From Acrocarpospora corrugata (GTDB lineage Bacteria; Actinomycetota; Actinomycetes; Streptosporangiales; Streptosporangiaceae), in the NCBI RefSeq assembly GCF_009687845.1, contig NZ_BLAD01000086.1, forward strand, positions 1 through 62,489: DNA of 62,489 nt. The letters run 5' to 3'. Shown here in pieces: positions 52,719 through 61,847 of the stretch. The notes beneath the pieces are model-generated. The model was given only the letters and a program-made list of their open reading frames with translations, had not been told where the DNA came from and ran no database searches. The first letter of the stretch is position 1, and each line of letters begins with the position of its first letter. The position numbers and the translations under genes are program-made.

Positions 52719-53843
52719 TCAGTTGCCTCCTCTGGACGCGGCCGGCGCGTCCAGTTCTTGCAGGATCGAAGCGGTGTGCTGGCCCAGGAGCGGCGGCGGG
52801 CCGGGGTCGTGCGCGGGGTAGGCGCTCAGGCGCAGCGGCTGGCGCACGTAACGCCGCGGTTCGGGCCCGGAGAGCGTCCGGACCACGTCCCGCGCCGTGA
52901 CGTGCGGATCGTCGAGTGCCTCGCCGAGCCGGTGGACCGGGCCCGCGGGCACTCCGGCGCGGTCGAATCTCTCCTGCCAGTCGGCGCGCGTGCGGGTGGC
53001 CAGCACCCGGGCCAGCTCGCCGACCAGCAGGTCGCTCTCGGCCAGGCGTTCGGCCTGGTCCAGGCGCTCGTAGCCGGCCAGCCCGGTCGCCCGGCACAGC
53101 AGGTCCCAGAAGTGGTCCTCGAAGCCGATGCCCAGCGCGATCAGCAGGCCGTCCGCGCAGCGGTAGAGCCCGTACCCGGGTTCGCGGCCCGGCGCGGGGG
53201 CGGGCGACGCGGTGAGCACCGGCTCGAACCGGAGCGTCTGCGCGGCCAGCAAAGCCTCGTGGGTGGACATGTCGACGTGGGTGCCGTGCCCGGTGGCGGT
53301 CCTGCCGATCAGGCCGGTCAGCGCGCCCAGCGCCGCGTAGAGGGTTCCGATGATGGCTCCGGCCTCCAGGTCGGGCGGCGGGAAGGCGGTCCCCCGCTGG
53401 TCGCAGAGCCCGGCCACCAGCCCGGCCGCCGCCTGGTACATCAGGTCGTGGCCGGCCCTGTCACGGTAAGGACCGTCCTGCCCGAACCCGGAGACGGACA
53501 CGTAGACCAGCCCGGGGTTGCCGGCGCTCAACTCGGCGTACCCGAGGCCGTACCGGGCCATCGTGCCCGGCCGGTACGCCTCGAACAGCACGTCCGCGGT
53601 GCGGACGAGTCGCCGCGCCGCCTCCTGATCGGCCGGCTGCTTGAGATCCAGCGTCACCGAGCGCTTGCCCCGGTTGAGCGCGGTGAACAGAGCGCCCTGG
53701 GCCCGGGCGGGATCGCCGGTCCCCGGCCGCTCGACCGTGATCACGTCCGCGCCGAGATCGGCGAGCAGCATGGTCGCGTACGGCCCCTGGTAGAGCTGGG
53801 CGAAAGTCACCACTCGAATGCCGTCGAGCGGACGAGACGCCAT
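52719..53843 (-). CDS. Class III CoA-transferase (CaiB/BaiF)
   Basis: A 374-residue family III CoA-transferase. It begins LDGIRVVTFAQLYQGPYATM, and ADLGADVITVERPGTGDPAR follows with the region of the catalytic Asp near RAGHDLMYQAAAGL (about 165). FNRGKRSVTLDLK-type sequence appears as LNRGKRSVTLDLKQPADQEA. It moves CoA between acyl-CoA and a free acid. One base separates it from the ligase gene start context. Confidence 0.9.
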   Translation of the reverse strand: MASRPLDGIRVVTFAQLYQGPYATMLLADLGADVITVERPGTGDPARAQGALFTALNRGKRSVTLDLKQPADQEAARRLVRTADVLFEAYRPGTMARYGLGYAELSAGNPGLVYVSVSGFGQDGPYRDRAGHDLMYQAAAGLVAGLCDQRGTAFPPPDLEAGAIIGTLYAALGALTGLIGRTATGHGTHVDMSTHEALLAAQTLRFEPVLTASPAPAPGREPGYGLYRCADGLLIALGIGFEDHFWDLLCRATGLAGYERLDQAERLAESDLLVGELARVLATRTRADWQERFDRAGVPAGPVHRLGEALDDPHVTARDVVRTLSGPEPRRYVRQPLRLSAYPAHDPGPPPLLGQHTASILQELDAPAASRGGN

Positions 53844-53844
53844 G

Positions 53845-54591
53845 TCAGCGCACCATCATTCCGCCGCCGTCCACCGAGATCACCTGACCGGTGACGTAGC
53901 TGGAGGCGTCCGAGGCGAGATACACGTAGGTCGGCGCGATCTCCTCAGGCTCCGCGTGCCGGCGCAGCGGCAGGCGCTTGACGGCGTCGGCGAAGCGCGG
54001 GTCGGTGCGCACCTTCAGCGTCATCTCGGTCGCCGCCGCCGGCGCCACCGCGTTGACCAGGATGTTGTAGCGGCCGAGCTCGCGGGCCGCGCTGCGGACC
54101 ATGCCGAGCATCCCGGACTTGGCCGCCGCGTAGTTGATCTGCCCGATTGATCCGTTCTGCGCCGTCGAGGAGGAGCTGAAGATGATCCGCCCGCTCTCCT
54201 GCGCGATCATGTCGTGCACCACGGCCTGCAGCCAGTAGAACGACCCGGACAGGTGCACCGCCAGGACCCGGTCCCACTCCTCGTCTGTCATCTTGTGCAG
54301 CATCGCCGGGCGGGTGATGCCCGCGTTGTTCACCAGCACGTCGATCGGCCCGTACGCCTCCTTGACCAGCCCGGCCGCCTGGTTCACCGCCACCCGGCTG
54401 GACACGTCGCAGGTCACCGCGAGCGCTTCCCCGCCCGCGTCGCGGATCGCGGCGGCCACCTCGTCGGCGCCCTCCTTCTGCACGTCCACGACGGCCACCC
54501 GTGCGCCCTCCCGGGCGTAGGTCTCGGCGATCGCGCGGCCGATGCCCTGCGCCGCCCCGGTGACCACGGCCACCTTGTCCTTCAACAGCAT
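53845..54591 (-). CDS. SDR-family 3-hydroxyacyl-CoA-type dehydrogenase
   Basis: A 248-residue FabG-like SDR: TGAAQGIG near 11, NNAGIT near 89, catalytic Ser in IIFSSSSTAQN and Tyr/Lys in INYAAAKSG near 153, C-terminal VTGQVISVDGGG. Asp in VAVVDVQKEG favours NAD. In this operon it most likely oxidises the 3-hydroxyacyl-CoA formed by the MaoC or crotonase enzymes. ATG 54591 follows AAAGGA. Confidence 0.9.
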   Translation of the reverse strand: MLLKDKVAVVTGAAQGIGRAIAETYAREGARVAVVDVQKEGADEVAAAIRDAGGEALAVTCDVSSRVAVNQAAGLVKEAYGPIDVLVNNAGITRPAMLHKMTDEEWDRVLAVHLSGSFYWLQAVVHDMIAQESGRIIFSSSSTAQNGSIGQINYAAAKSGMLGMVRSAARELGRYNILVNAVAPAAATEMTLKVRTDPRFADAVKRLPLRRHAEPEEIAPTYVYLASDASSYVTGQVISVDGGGMMVR

Positions 54592-54605
54592 CTCTATGGT
54601 TCCTT

Positions 54606-55358
54606 TCACCGATTGCCCGTGTTCATCTGCTCGCCCGTCCGGCCCAGGTAGACCTCGCGGATCAGCGCGCCGTCGTCGAACTCGGCCTTGGGTCCGGCGG
54701 CGATGATCCGCCCGTTCTCCATCACCGCGACGTCGTCGGCGATCGCCAGCGCGTGCTCCACCCGCTGCTCGACCAGCAGGATGGACAGCCCTTCCTCGCG
54801 CAGCGCGGCCACCATCCCGAGAACCTCGTTGACGATGGACGGCGCGAGACCCGCGGAGGGCTCGTCCAGCATCAGCAGCTTGGGGCCCGGCATCAGGGCC
54901 TGGCCGATCGCGAGCATCTGCTGCTGCCCGCCCGACAGGCTGCCCGCCGGGATCCTGCGCCGCTCCCGCAACATCGGGAACCGCTCGTACGCCTGTTCCA
55001 GCGCCTCGCGCCTGGCCGTGGCGCGCAGCCCCCGGCCCGGGATCGTGTAACCGCCGAGCAGCAGGTTCTCCTCGACCGACCGGCCGCGGAAGACCCGCTT
55101 GTTCTCCTGGACCAGGGCCAGCCCGGCCCGGATCCGCCGGTGCGCGCGGGTCCCGCTGAGGTCCTGCCCGGCCAGTTCGACCGTGCCCTCGCTGACCGTG
55201 GGCAGCAGCCCGGCGATCGCGCTGAGCAGCGAGGTCTTCCCCGCGCCGTTCCGGCCGAGCACCACAGTGATCTTCCCGGCGCCCACCCGCGCGTCCACGC
55301 CCCACAACACGCGCAGATCTCCGTACCCGCCGGTTATCCCGGTGACCGTCAGCATCAC
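54606..55358 (-). CDS. livF: Liv-type ABC importer ATPase (LivF)
   Basis: A 250-residue ATPase: Walker A GRNGAGKTS (about 38), Q-loop QENKRVF, signature GSLSGGQQQML, Walker B LLMLDEPSAGL, H-loop VEQRVEHAL. It belongs to the branched-chain-amino-acid/hydrophobic acid uptake family. Overlaps the LivMG gene by 4 bp. Confidence 0.93.
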   Translation of the reverse strand: MMLTVTGITGGYGDLRVLWGVDARVGAGKITVVLGRNGAGKTSLLSAIAGLLPTVSEGTVELAGQDLSGTRAHRRIRAGLALVQENKRVFRGRSVEENLLLGGYTIPGRGLRATARREALEQAYERFPMLRERRRIPAGSLSGGQQQMLAIGQALMPGPKLLMLDEPSAGLAPSIVNEVLGMVAALREEGLSILLVEQRVEHALAIADDVAVMENGRIIAAGPKAEFDDGALIREVYLGRTGEQMNTGNR

Positions 55359-57184
55359 TGCGCTCCCTTCGTGGTGGCGGTCTCGGCCTGCTCGTCCGTC
55401 GCGCCGGTGTACTCCGCGAGCACCCGGCGGTCGGACTGGATCTCCGCAGGGGTGCCGGAGGCGATGAGCTGTCCCTGGCTGAGCACGTGGATGCGGTCGG
55501 CCAGCTTGAGCACCAGCGGGAAGTTGTGCTCGACCAGGATCACGGTGCCGCCGGCCCGGCGGATCGCGCCGATCACCCGTTCCAGCACCACCAGGTCGCT
55601 CTCGTCGAGCCCGGAGCCCACCTCGTCGAACAGGAAGACCCGGGGCCCGGACGCGAGCGCCCGCGCCGCCTCGACCAGCCGGCGCGTGCCCAGCGCGAGC
55701 GAGTCGACCTGCTGGTCGGCCAGGTCCTCGATGCCCAGCCAGCGCAGCAGCCGCAACGACTCCGCGGTGTCGGCCGCGTACCCGCGCCGGAACGCGGGCA
55801 GCCGCAGCACCGCCGCCGCGATGCCCACGCGGTGGCTGGTGTACCTGCCGGTGGCGACGAACGCCAGCGTGGTCATGTCCTTGGGGATCAGCGGGGTCTG
55901 GAAGGTGCGGGTGACGCCCAGCCGCGCGATCCGGTAGGGCGCGCGCCCGGCGATCTCGTCGTCGTCGAGCAGCAGCGAGCCGCCCGACGGCTTGTAGAAG
56001 CCGCAGATCAGGTTGAGCAGCGTGGTCTTGCCCGACCCGTTGGGGCCGATCAGCGCCGTCACCTCACCGGGTTTGGCCTCGATCGACACCTCCCGCAGCG
56101 CCGCGTTCCCGCCGAAGGACTTGCTCAGCCCCTCGGTGCGCAGCACCGCGCCGTCCAACCGGTCAAGCTCGGCTTCCGGTTCGACCGGTACGGCCAGCGC
56201 GGCCGACACCGGCCGGGCCGGCAGCAGGCCCCTGCGGCGGGCCGCGGCCAGCGCGTCATGGGCGAGACCGGCCAGCCCCCGGTTGAAGAGCACACCGGCC
56301 ACCAGCAGGAACGTTCCGTAGATGACCAGCTGCCAGTCCTGGAACTGGGTGAACGTCTGCTGGCCGATCTGCAGCACCGCCGCGCCGGCGATGGCGCCGT
56401 ACACGGAGGTCGCGCCGCCCACCACCGAGGCGGCCAGCACGCTGAGCGCCAGGGCGAAGGTGAACGTCTCCGGCGCGATGAACCCGTCGATCATCGAGAA
56501 CAGCGCCCCGGCGAGGGCCGCCGGGATCGCGCCGATCACGTACGCCAGCAGCTTCAGCCGATACACCGACACCCCGAGCGTGGAGGCCAGGATCGGGCTC
56601 TGCCGCAGGACGAGGAACACGTCGCCGTGCCGGGACCGCAGCAGGTTGCGGGCGATCGCGAACCACACGGCGGTGACGGCGAGGATGAACACGTACAACC
56701 GGGTGCCGGTGATCTCCATCCCGAACAGCGTCGGGACCGCCGCCGCCAGGCCGAGCGTGCCGCCGGTGAAATCGTGCAGGATGTCGATCGTGTTCGGCAC
56801 CAGGATGACCAGGAAGAACGTCACCATCGCCAGCGACCAGCCGCCCAGCCGGAGCCCGGGTATCCCCGTCACCAGCCCGACCAGGACCGCCGCGAGGGTG
56901 GCGGCCCCCAGCGCCAGCAGCACATTGGTGGCGCCGAACTGGACCCCGAGGTAGCCGGCCACGTACGCGCCGACCGCGTACAGGGCGACCTGCCCCATGG
57001 CCAGCTCTCCCGCGTAGCCGAGGACCACGTTCAGGCCGCTGACCAGCAGGCTCAGGATCGCGATCAGCATGACCGTGCGCGACCAGTAGGCGTTGATCAG
57101 GCCGAGCCCCGGCGCGGCCATCAGCAGCGCCACAGCCAGCAGGGGGCTGAGCGGACGGAACCGGGCGAGAAGGGTCATGGTCAC
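55355..57184 (-). CDS. Fused LivM permease and LivG ATPase
   Basis: A 609-residue fusion. Residues 1-320 are a LivM permease with about nine helices (VLGYAGELAMGQVALYAVGAYVAG; EAA-like loop about 190-215). Residues about 345-609 are LivG: Walker A GPNGSGKTT, signature-like SLALGTRRLVE (LivG members often deviate from LSGGQ), Walker B VFLFDEVGSGLDE, H-loop VEHNFPLVL. Fusions of these two are common in actinomycetes. It overlaps livF and livH genes by 4 bp each. Confidence 0.92.
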   Translation of the reverse strand: MTMTLLARFRPLSPLLAVALLMAAPGLGLINAYWSRTVMLIAILSLLVSGLNVVLGYAGELAMGQVALYAVGAYVAGYLGVQFGATNVLLALGAATLAAVLVGLVTGIPGLRLGGWSLAMVTFFLVILVPNTIDILHDFTGGTLGLAAAVPTLFGMEITGTRLYVFILAVTAVWFAIARNLLRSRHGDVFLVLRQSPILASTLGVSVYRLKLLAYVIGAIPAALAGALFSMIDGFIAPETFTFALALSVLAASVVGGATSVYGAIAGAAVLQIGQQTFTQFQDWQLVIYGTFLLVAGVLFNRGLAGLAHDALAAARRRGLLPARPVSAALAVPVEPEAELDRLDGAVLRTEGLSKSFGGNAALREVSIEAKPGEVTALIGPNGSGKTTLLNLICGFYKPSGGSLLLDDDEIAGRAPYRIARLGVTRTFQTPLIPKDMTTLAFVATGRYTSHRVGIAAAVLRLPAFRRGYAADTAESLRLLRWLGIEDLADQQVDSLALGTRRLVEAARALASGPRVFLFDEVGSGLDESDLVVLERVIGAIRRAGGTVILVEHNFPLVLKLADRIHVLSQGQLIASGTPAEIQSDRRVLAEYTGATDEQAETATTKGAQ

Positions 57185-58047
57185 ACCCGCCGTTCGAGCG
57201 CGGTGCCGAACAGGCCGCGCGGTCGCAGGAACAGGATCAGCAGGAACACGGCGAACACCACCAGCTGCGGGTACGCCTCACCGACGTAGCGCGCGGCGAA
57301 CGCGTAGATGAGCCCGGTGGCGAACCCGCCGATCAGCCCGCCGAGCTGGCTGCCCGCGCCGCCGATCGCGATCGCCACGAAACCGAACAGCGCCAGCGCG
57401 TGCCCCAGGTTGAACACCGCGTAGGTGCGCGCCCCGACCAGCAGCCCGAACGCCCCGGCGATCAGACCGGCCAGGACGAAGGCCCCGACACCCAGCAGCC
57501 GGACGTTGATGCCGCGCGCCGAGGCGGCATCACGGTCCTCCGCCGAGGCGAGCGAGGCCAGGCCGATCAGCGAGTGGCGCGACCACAGGTGCAGCCCGAC
57601 GCCGACCAGCAGGGTGAGCCCGATCAGCACCAGGTCGACCGGCCGGACCGTTCCGCCGAGCAGTTCCAGCGGACGGTCCGGCAGGCCGGACGGCACGGTG
57701 AGGGGCTGGCGGCCCCAGAGGGCCGCCGCCAGTCCGTCCAGGATCGTCGCCGCGCCGACCGTGGTGATCAGGGCCCCGTGCGCGTCCGACCGGCCGAGGA
57801 GCGGCCGGATCGCGGTCCGCTCCTCCAGCAGCGCGAGCGCCCCCACGCCGGCCGCGGCCAGCAGCACGGCGGGCACGACCGGCAGGCCGAGCGTGACCGC
57901 GCCGGTGTACGCCAGGAACGTTCCGATCATCAGCAGCTGCGCGTGGGCGAAGTTGAACGTGCCGGAGGCGAGGAGCACCACGTTGTACCCGATGGCGACC
58001 AGAGAGTAGATGGCGCCCGTCGCCAGCCCGGCCCATACCGTCGTCAT
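57181..58047 (-). CDS. livH: Liv-type ABC importer permease (LivH)
   Basis: A 288-residue permease with about eight helices. Typical LivH features are GAIYSLVAIGYNVVLLASGTFNFAHAQLLMIG at the N-terminus and ASAEDRDAASARGINVRLLG as the cytoplasmic coupling loop. It is placed between the binding protein and the fused LivMG. Confidence 0.93.
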   Translation of the reverse strand: MTTVWAGLATGAIYSLVAIGYNVVLLASGTFNFAHAQLLMIGTFLAYTGAVTLGLPVVPAVLLAAAGVGALALLEERTAIRPLLGRSDAHGALITTVGAATILDGLAAALWGRQPLTVPSGLPDRPLELLGGTVRPVDLVLIGLTLLVGVGLHLWSRHSLIGLASLASAEDRDAASARGINVRLLGVGAFVLAGLIAGAFGLLVGARTYAVFNLGHALALFGFVAIAIGGAGSQLGGLIGGFATGLIYAFAARYVGEAYPQLVVFAVFLLILFLRPRGLFGTALERRV

Positions 58048-58054
58048 CGTCGTC

Positions 58055-59278
58055 TCACGCCTTGCCGGAGGTGTAGAAGCCCTCGGTGCTGTAACCGCCG
58101 GGCCCGACGTACTGGAAGGTGGATTCGCTGGTGGTCGGGAAGTGGTTGGTCGCGGAGTAGGAGAAGGACACCAGGTCGCCCTTGGGTCCCGCGTAGAACC
58201 ACGGCGGCGTGCCGGTCGGCTTGGCCAGGCTCTCCATCGCCGCCTTGACCTTGTCGGGGTCGGTGGACTTGGCCTGCTGGGCCGCGTACGAGGCCAGCGC
58301 GAGCGAGTCGTGCCCGGTGGCGTAGAGGCCCCAGCCGGTGGTGGTGATCTCCTTGCCGGCCGGGCCCGCCTTGACCTTCGCGATGAAGGCGTCCAGGCCG
58401 GGGTGGCGTTCGCTGGTGGCCAGGGTCACCGTGGAGATGACCACGTTGACGTTCTGGAGCTCGTCCTCCCTGAGGTTCTTCAGGTACGGGTAGCCCGAGG
58501 AGAGCTGGTCGCAGTAGGTCGGGATGTCCCAGCCGATCTGGGCCCGGCTGCGCATCGCGTACAGGGCGGCGGTTCCGTACCCGTTGAGCACCAGGGCGTC
58601 CGGGCTCTCCGCCTTGAGCTGGTTGAGCTGGGAGGTCATGTCCAGCGCGGTGGACTCGAACCGCGCCTCGACGAAGGTCATGCCGGCGGCCTCGACCGCG
58701 GCCTTGTAGATCGCCGCCGAGCTCTGGCCGGTCGCGTCGTTGGCGTACAGCATGCCGATCTTCTGGTAGCCCTTCTCCTGGGCGATCTTGATCAGCGCGG
58801 GTGCGTAGTCCTTGCCGGGCGAGGAGATGCCGAAGTGGTAGGGGAACTTGGCGGGGTCGTTCAGCAGCCCGCTCACCGTGCCGCCGACGGAGATGATCTT
58901 CTGCCGGGTCAGAATCGGCAGGAGGGACAGTGAGACCGCGCTGGAACTGCCCGGGTAGACGAGGTCGGGCTTGGTTCCCTTCGCCAGCCGCTGCTGGAGC
59001 AGGCTCACCGCCTTGGTCGGATCGTTCTGGTCGTTGGCGGTCTCGACCACGATCTTCTTGCCGTCGATGCCGCCCTTGGCGTTGAGCTCCTCGGCGGCGA
59101 GTTTGATGCCCGCGTCGATGCTCGCGTTGTTGGCCGAGACGGCGCCGGAGTAGTCGCCGGTGAAGTAGACGATGTAGGTGTCGCCGCCGGAGGCGGAGTC
59201 CTCGGCGTCGCCGCAGGCGGCGAGGGGGAGGACCAGAAGGGCGCTGATCATGGCGAAGCGGATGGGACGTGAACTCAT
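58055..59278 (-). CDS. Liv-type substrate-binding lipoprotein
   Basis: A 407-residue type I periplasmic-binding protein. The lipoprotein signal peptide has lipobox LPLAACGD (Cys about 22). The mature part has the two-lobed fold (YIVYFTGDYSGAVSANNASI; VETANDQNDPTKAVSLLQQR; GMLYANDATGQSSAAIYKAA). In this family the ligand is often an aromatic or aliphatic acid in place of an amino acid, and the operon content favours that. The 114 bp to the upstream fadE gene may hold a promoter. Confidence 0.92.
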   Translation of the reverse strand: MSSRPIRFAMISALLVLPLAACGDAEDSASGGDTYIVYFTGDYSGAVSANNASIDAGIKLAAEELNAKGGIDGKKIVVETANDQNDPTKAVSLLQQRLAKGTKPDLVYPGSSSAVSLSLLPILTRQKIISVGGTVSGLLNDPAKFPYHFGISSPGKDYAPALIKIAQEKGYQKIGMLYANDATGQSSAAIYKAAVEAAGMTFVEARFESTALDMTSQLNQLKAESPDALVLNGYGTAALYAMRSRAQIGWDIPTYCDQLSSGYPYLKNLREDELQNVNVVISTVTLATSERHPGLDAFIAKVKAGPAGKEITTTGWGLYATGHDSLALASYAAQQAKSTDPDKVKAAMESLAKPTGTPPWFYAGPKGDLVSFSYSATNHFPTTSESTFQYVGPGGYSTEGFYTSGKA

Positions 59279-59392
59279 TACAGCCTCCTCAGCCGGGGGG
59301 TGCCCGTCGACTGAATGTTGTTCAGGAGGTGGAGGGGCGGTAAGGACCGCGGAGACGGACGTCAGGTCAGGTGACGGCGTCAGGAACCCGTG

Positions 59393-60520
59393 CTAGCGCG
59401 GCAGGTCGAGCATGCGCGCGATGATGTTCTTCTGGATCTGGGCGGACCCGCCGTACACGCTGACCGGGCGGGAGGTGAAGTAGGAGCTGAGCCAGCCCTC
59501 GGCGGAGCCGGTCAGCTCGTCGGCGCCGAGGATGTCCATGGCCAGGTGCTGGAGGGACTGTTCCGCGTCGGCCCAGAGCAGCTTGGCCACCGAACCTTCA
59601 GGACCGGGCGGCCGCCCGGAGACCCGGGACGACAGCTGCTCCATGCAGTTGAGGCGCAGCACCTCACCCTGCACGTAGGCGCGGGCCAGTTTCTTGCGCC
59701 ATTCCGGCTGCTCAAGCAGCCCGCGTTCGGCCGCGAGATGTTCCACCTTGCGGAGAGTGCGGCGGTACGCCGCGATGAAGCCGATATCCGCGGGCCCGCG
59801 CTCGTAGGAAACCGTGGTCATGGCGATGCGCCAGCCTTCGCCGGGCGCGCCCAGCCGCTGATGCACCGGAATCCGCACGTCGTCCCAGAAGACCTCGGCG
59901 GTCTCCGCCTCCCCGCTGGCGATCACGATGGGGCGCACCGTGACCCCCGGCTCCTTGACCGAGACCAGGAAGGCTGAGATTCCCTTGTGCTTGGGGACGT
60001 CGGGGTCGGTGCGGGCCAGCAGCAGGCACCAGTCGGCGTACTGGCCGCCGCTGGTCCACATCTTCTGGCCGTTCACCACGTAGTGGTCCCCGTCGAGCCG
60101 CGCCGACGTGCGCAGCGAGGCCAGGTCGGAACCCGCCTCCGGCTCGCTGAAACCCTGACACCACTGCGTGTCGCCGGAGAGCAGCGGAGGCAGGAAGCGC
60201 TGCTTCTGCTCCTCGGAGGCGTAGGTGAAGATCGCTCTACCGATGTAGCCGACCGAGGGCAGCGGCGGAGCGTTCAGGTTGCCCGACTCTTCGTTGAGTA
60301 TCGCGTCGTAGACCGGGCTGAGCCCGCGCCCGCCGTACTCCACCGGCCAGCTCAGGCCGACGTATCCGGCCTGGTAGAGCGTTCGGTGCCAGCCCTTGCG
60401 GAGCGCGACCGCCTCCTGCTCGTCCTCGATCTTGTCCCAGCCGGCCGGTATGTGGTCGGCCAGCCACTGGCGCAGGTCCGCGCGGAACCCCGCCTCCTCA
60501 GGGGTGTCGCGGTAGTCCAT
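59393..60520 (-). CDS. Acyl-CoA dehydrogenase, catalytic-type subunit
   Basis: A 375-residue acyl-CoA dehydrogenase. FAD and substrate contacts are CQGFSEPEAGSDLASLRT (about 127-145) and QKMWTSGGQYADW. The probable catalytic base Glu is in TVSYERGPAD (about 238). The C-terminus is GGSAQIQKNIIARMLDLPR. It is adjacent to the smaller FadE, so an alpha2beta2 enzyme like ChsE1-ChsE2 is likely. Confidence 0.92.
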   Translation of the reverse strand: MDYRDTPEEAGFRADLRQWLADHIPAGWDKIEDEQEAVALRKGWHRTLYQAGYVGLSWPVEYGGRGLSPVYDAILNEESGNLNAPPLPSVGYIGRAIFTYASEEQKQRFLPPLLSGDTQWCQGFSEPEAGSDLASLRTSARLDGDHYVVNGQKMWTSGGQYADWCLLLARTDPDVPKHKGISAFLVSVKEPGVTVRPIVIASGEAETAEVFWDDVRIPVHQRLGAPGEGWRIAMTTVSYERGPADIGFIAAYRRTLRKVEHLAAERGLLEQPEWRKKLARAYVQGEVLRLNCMEQLSSRVSGRPPGPEGSVAKLLWADAEQSLQHLAMDILGADELTGSAEGWLSSYFTSRPVSVYGGSAQIQKNIIARMLDLPR

Positions 60521-60521
60521 G

Positions 60522-61571
60522 TCACTCTCCCGTCAGTCGAACGTCGGCGATCCGGAGCAACAGGGCGTTCTCGTCGCCGAAGACCAGGCTGTCCATCAGC
60601 GCGCGGCGGGTGTGCACGTGGGCGATGTGCTCGTAGGTCTGGCCGATGCCGCCGAACACCTGCATGACCGTCTCCGTCACATCCCGCGCGACCGCCGCGC
60701 ATTGCGCCTTCGCCGTCCACCCGGCCAGCAGCGCGTCCGCCGGGTCGAGCGCGTCTACCGCCCACGCGGCGTAGCTGGTGGCGCTCGCCGCCGCCTCCGC
60801 GGCTACGTACGCCTCGGCGCACATGTGCTGGATCGCCTGGAAGGAGCCGATGAGGACGCCGTACTGCACGCGTTCCTTGGCGTACGCGATGGCCTTGGCC
60901 AGCGCGGAGCGCATGACGCCCACGACGTCGGCGCAGACCGCGGCGAGCGCGAGGGCCTCCCAGCGGAGCAGGTCCTCGGGTGTCAGCGGGCGGCCCACGG
61001 TGGTCAGGCGCGCCGGGTCGATCGGGCCGTCGGAGCGGAGCAGTCGCCGGGTGAGGTCGGCGCTCACCGCCGGGACGAACCCGTCGGCCAGCGACACCCG
61101 GACGACCCGGGGGCCCTCCGGGGAGTCGGTGAGGGCCAGCGCCTCCTCGGCTCCGTCGACGTCCCAGCCGTACACCATGCCGTCCGCAGGGAACCTGGCC
61201 AGCCCGGATAGGTCACGATTTAGTAGGACACCGGCGCGTGCGGTTCCTTCGGCCAGTCTGGCGGCGTCGTCGTCGGCGCCGGCCAGGCACAGCAACTCCG
61301 TGGCGAGAATGGCGGAGCCGAGATAGGGGACGGGCACGAGGCCGGCGCCCATTGCCTCGGCCACGACCGCGACCTCGACGCCGGACCCGACCGGGCTTCC
61401 GTCCTCGTCCCGCGTCCGCAGCGCCAGCAGGCCCGACTGGGCCAGCGACTGCCAGGTCGCGGCCCAGTTTCGGCTGGTCAGGTCGCTGGGATTCGCCAGA
61501 CCCGCCGAGCCGGCGATCTCACCGGCCACCTCTTTGAGCATCTGCTGCTCATCAGTGAGCAACGTGAGCAC
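60522..61571 (-). CDS. Acyl-CoA dehydrogenase, partner subunit
   Basis: A 349-residue FadE-like protein. The C-terminal ALAKAIAYAKERVQYGVLIGSFQAIQHMCAE, FGGIGQTYEHIAHVHTRRAL part is well kept. The middle FAD-loop motifs (such as EPEAGSD) are missing, and the usual base Glu is not seen. This matches the non-catalytic subunit of heteromeric dehydrogenases. It is the first gene of the long operon and starts 3 bp before the other FadE gene ends its leader. The ATG 61571 faces the EtfD-like gene. Confidence 0.88.
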   Translation of the reverse strand: MLTLLTDEQQMLKEVAGEIAGSAGLANPSDLTSRNWAATWQSLAQSGLLALRTRDEDGSPVGSGVEVAVVAEAMGAGLVPVPYLGSAILATELLCLAGADDDAARLAEGTARAGVLLNRDLSGLARFPADGMVYGWDVDGAEEALALTDSPEGPRVVRVSLADGFVPAVSADLTRRLLRSDGPIDPARLTTVGRPLTPEDLLRWEALALAAVCADVVGVMRSALAKAIAYAKERVQYGVLIGSFQAIQHMCAEAYVAAEAAASATSYAAWAVDALDPADALLAGWTAKAQCAAVARDVTETVMQVFGGIGQTYEHIAHVHTRRALMDSLVFGDENALLLRIADVRLTGE

Positions 61572-61607
61572 AACGGCACCTCCTGTGCCTCTAAGAGCCT
61601 AGAACGA

Positions 61608-61630
61608 GATTCTGTAACTGAATCCCATTC
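61608..61630. promoter_or_regulatory. Palindromic operator of the catabolic operon
   Basis: GATTC (61608-61612) and GAATC (61620-61624) form an inverted repeat with 7-bp spacing. GAAT-CCC-ATTC (61620-61630) overlaps it. The site lies 37 bp upstream of the first operon gene and fits a TetR-type fatty-acid or steroid regulator. No such regulator gene is inside the window next to it. Confidence 0.55.
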
Positions 61631-61847
61631 AGCGCACATTAAACATGTCGGTGCGATGTGCGTCAATGGACACAGCATCGTCACATTGGCGCAACGGGGC
61701 GACAGTCTTCGGCCCGCTCTGTTGACCATCGTTCCAGCAGCGTGTTTAGCTGAAATCGGCCCAAATGGGCCCATCTGTGCTGGCCTGCCGCGCCCACCGT
61801 CGATCATCGTCCGCACAGTGAATGCCGTTCAGATTGTGGGAGGGTCC

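Noticed and set aside
50603-52900. 765-codon plus-strand open frame
   Set aside because: Antisense shadow of the acyl-CoA synthetase gene. His/Arg/Gly-rich with no domain.
55487-57289. 600-codon plus-strand open frame
   Set aside because: Antisense shadow of the fused LivMG gene.
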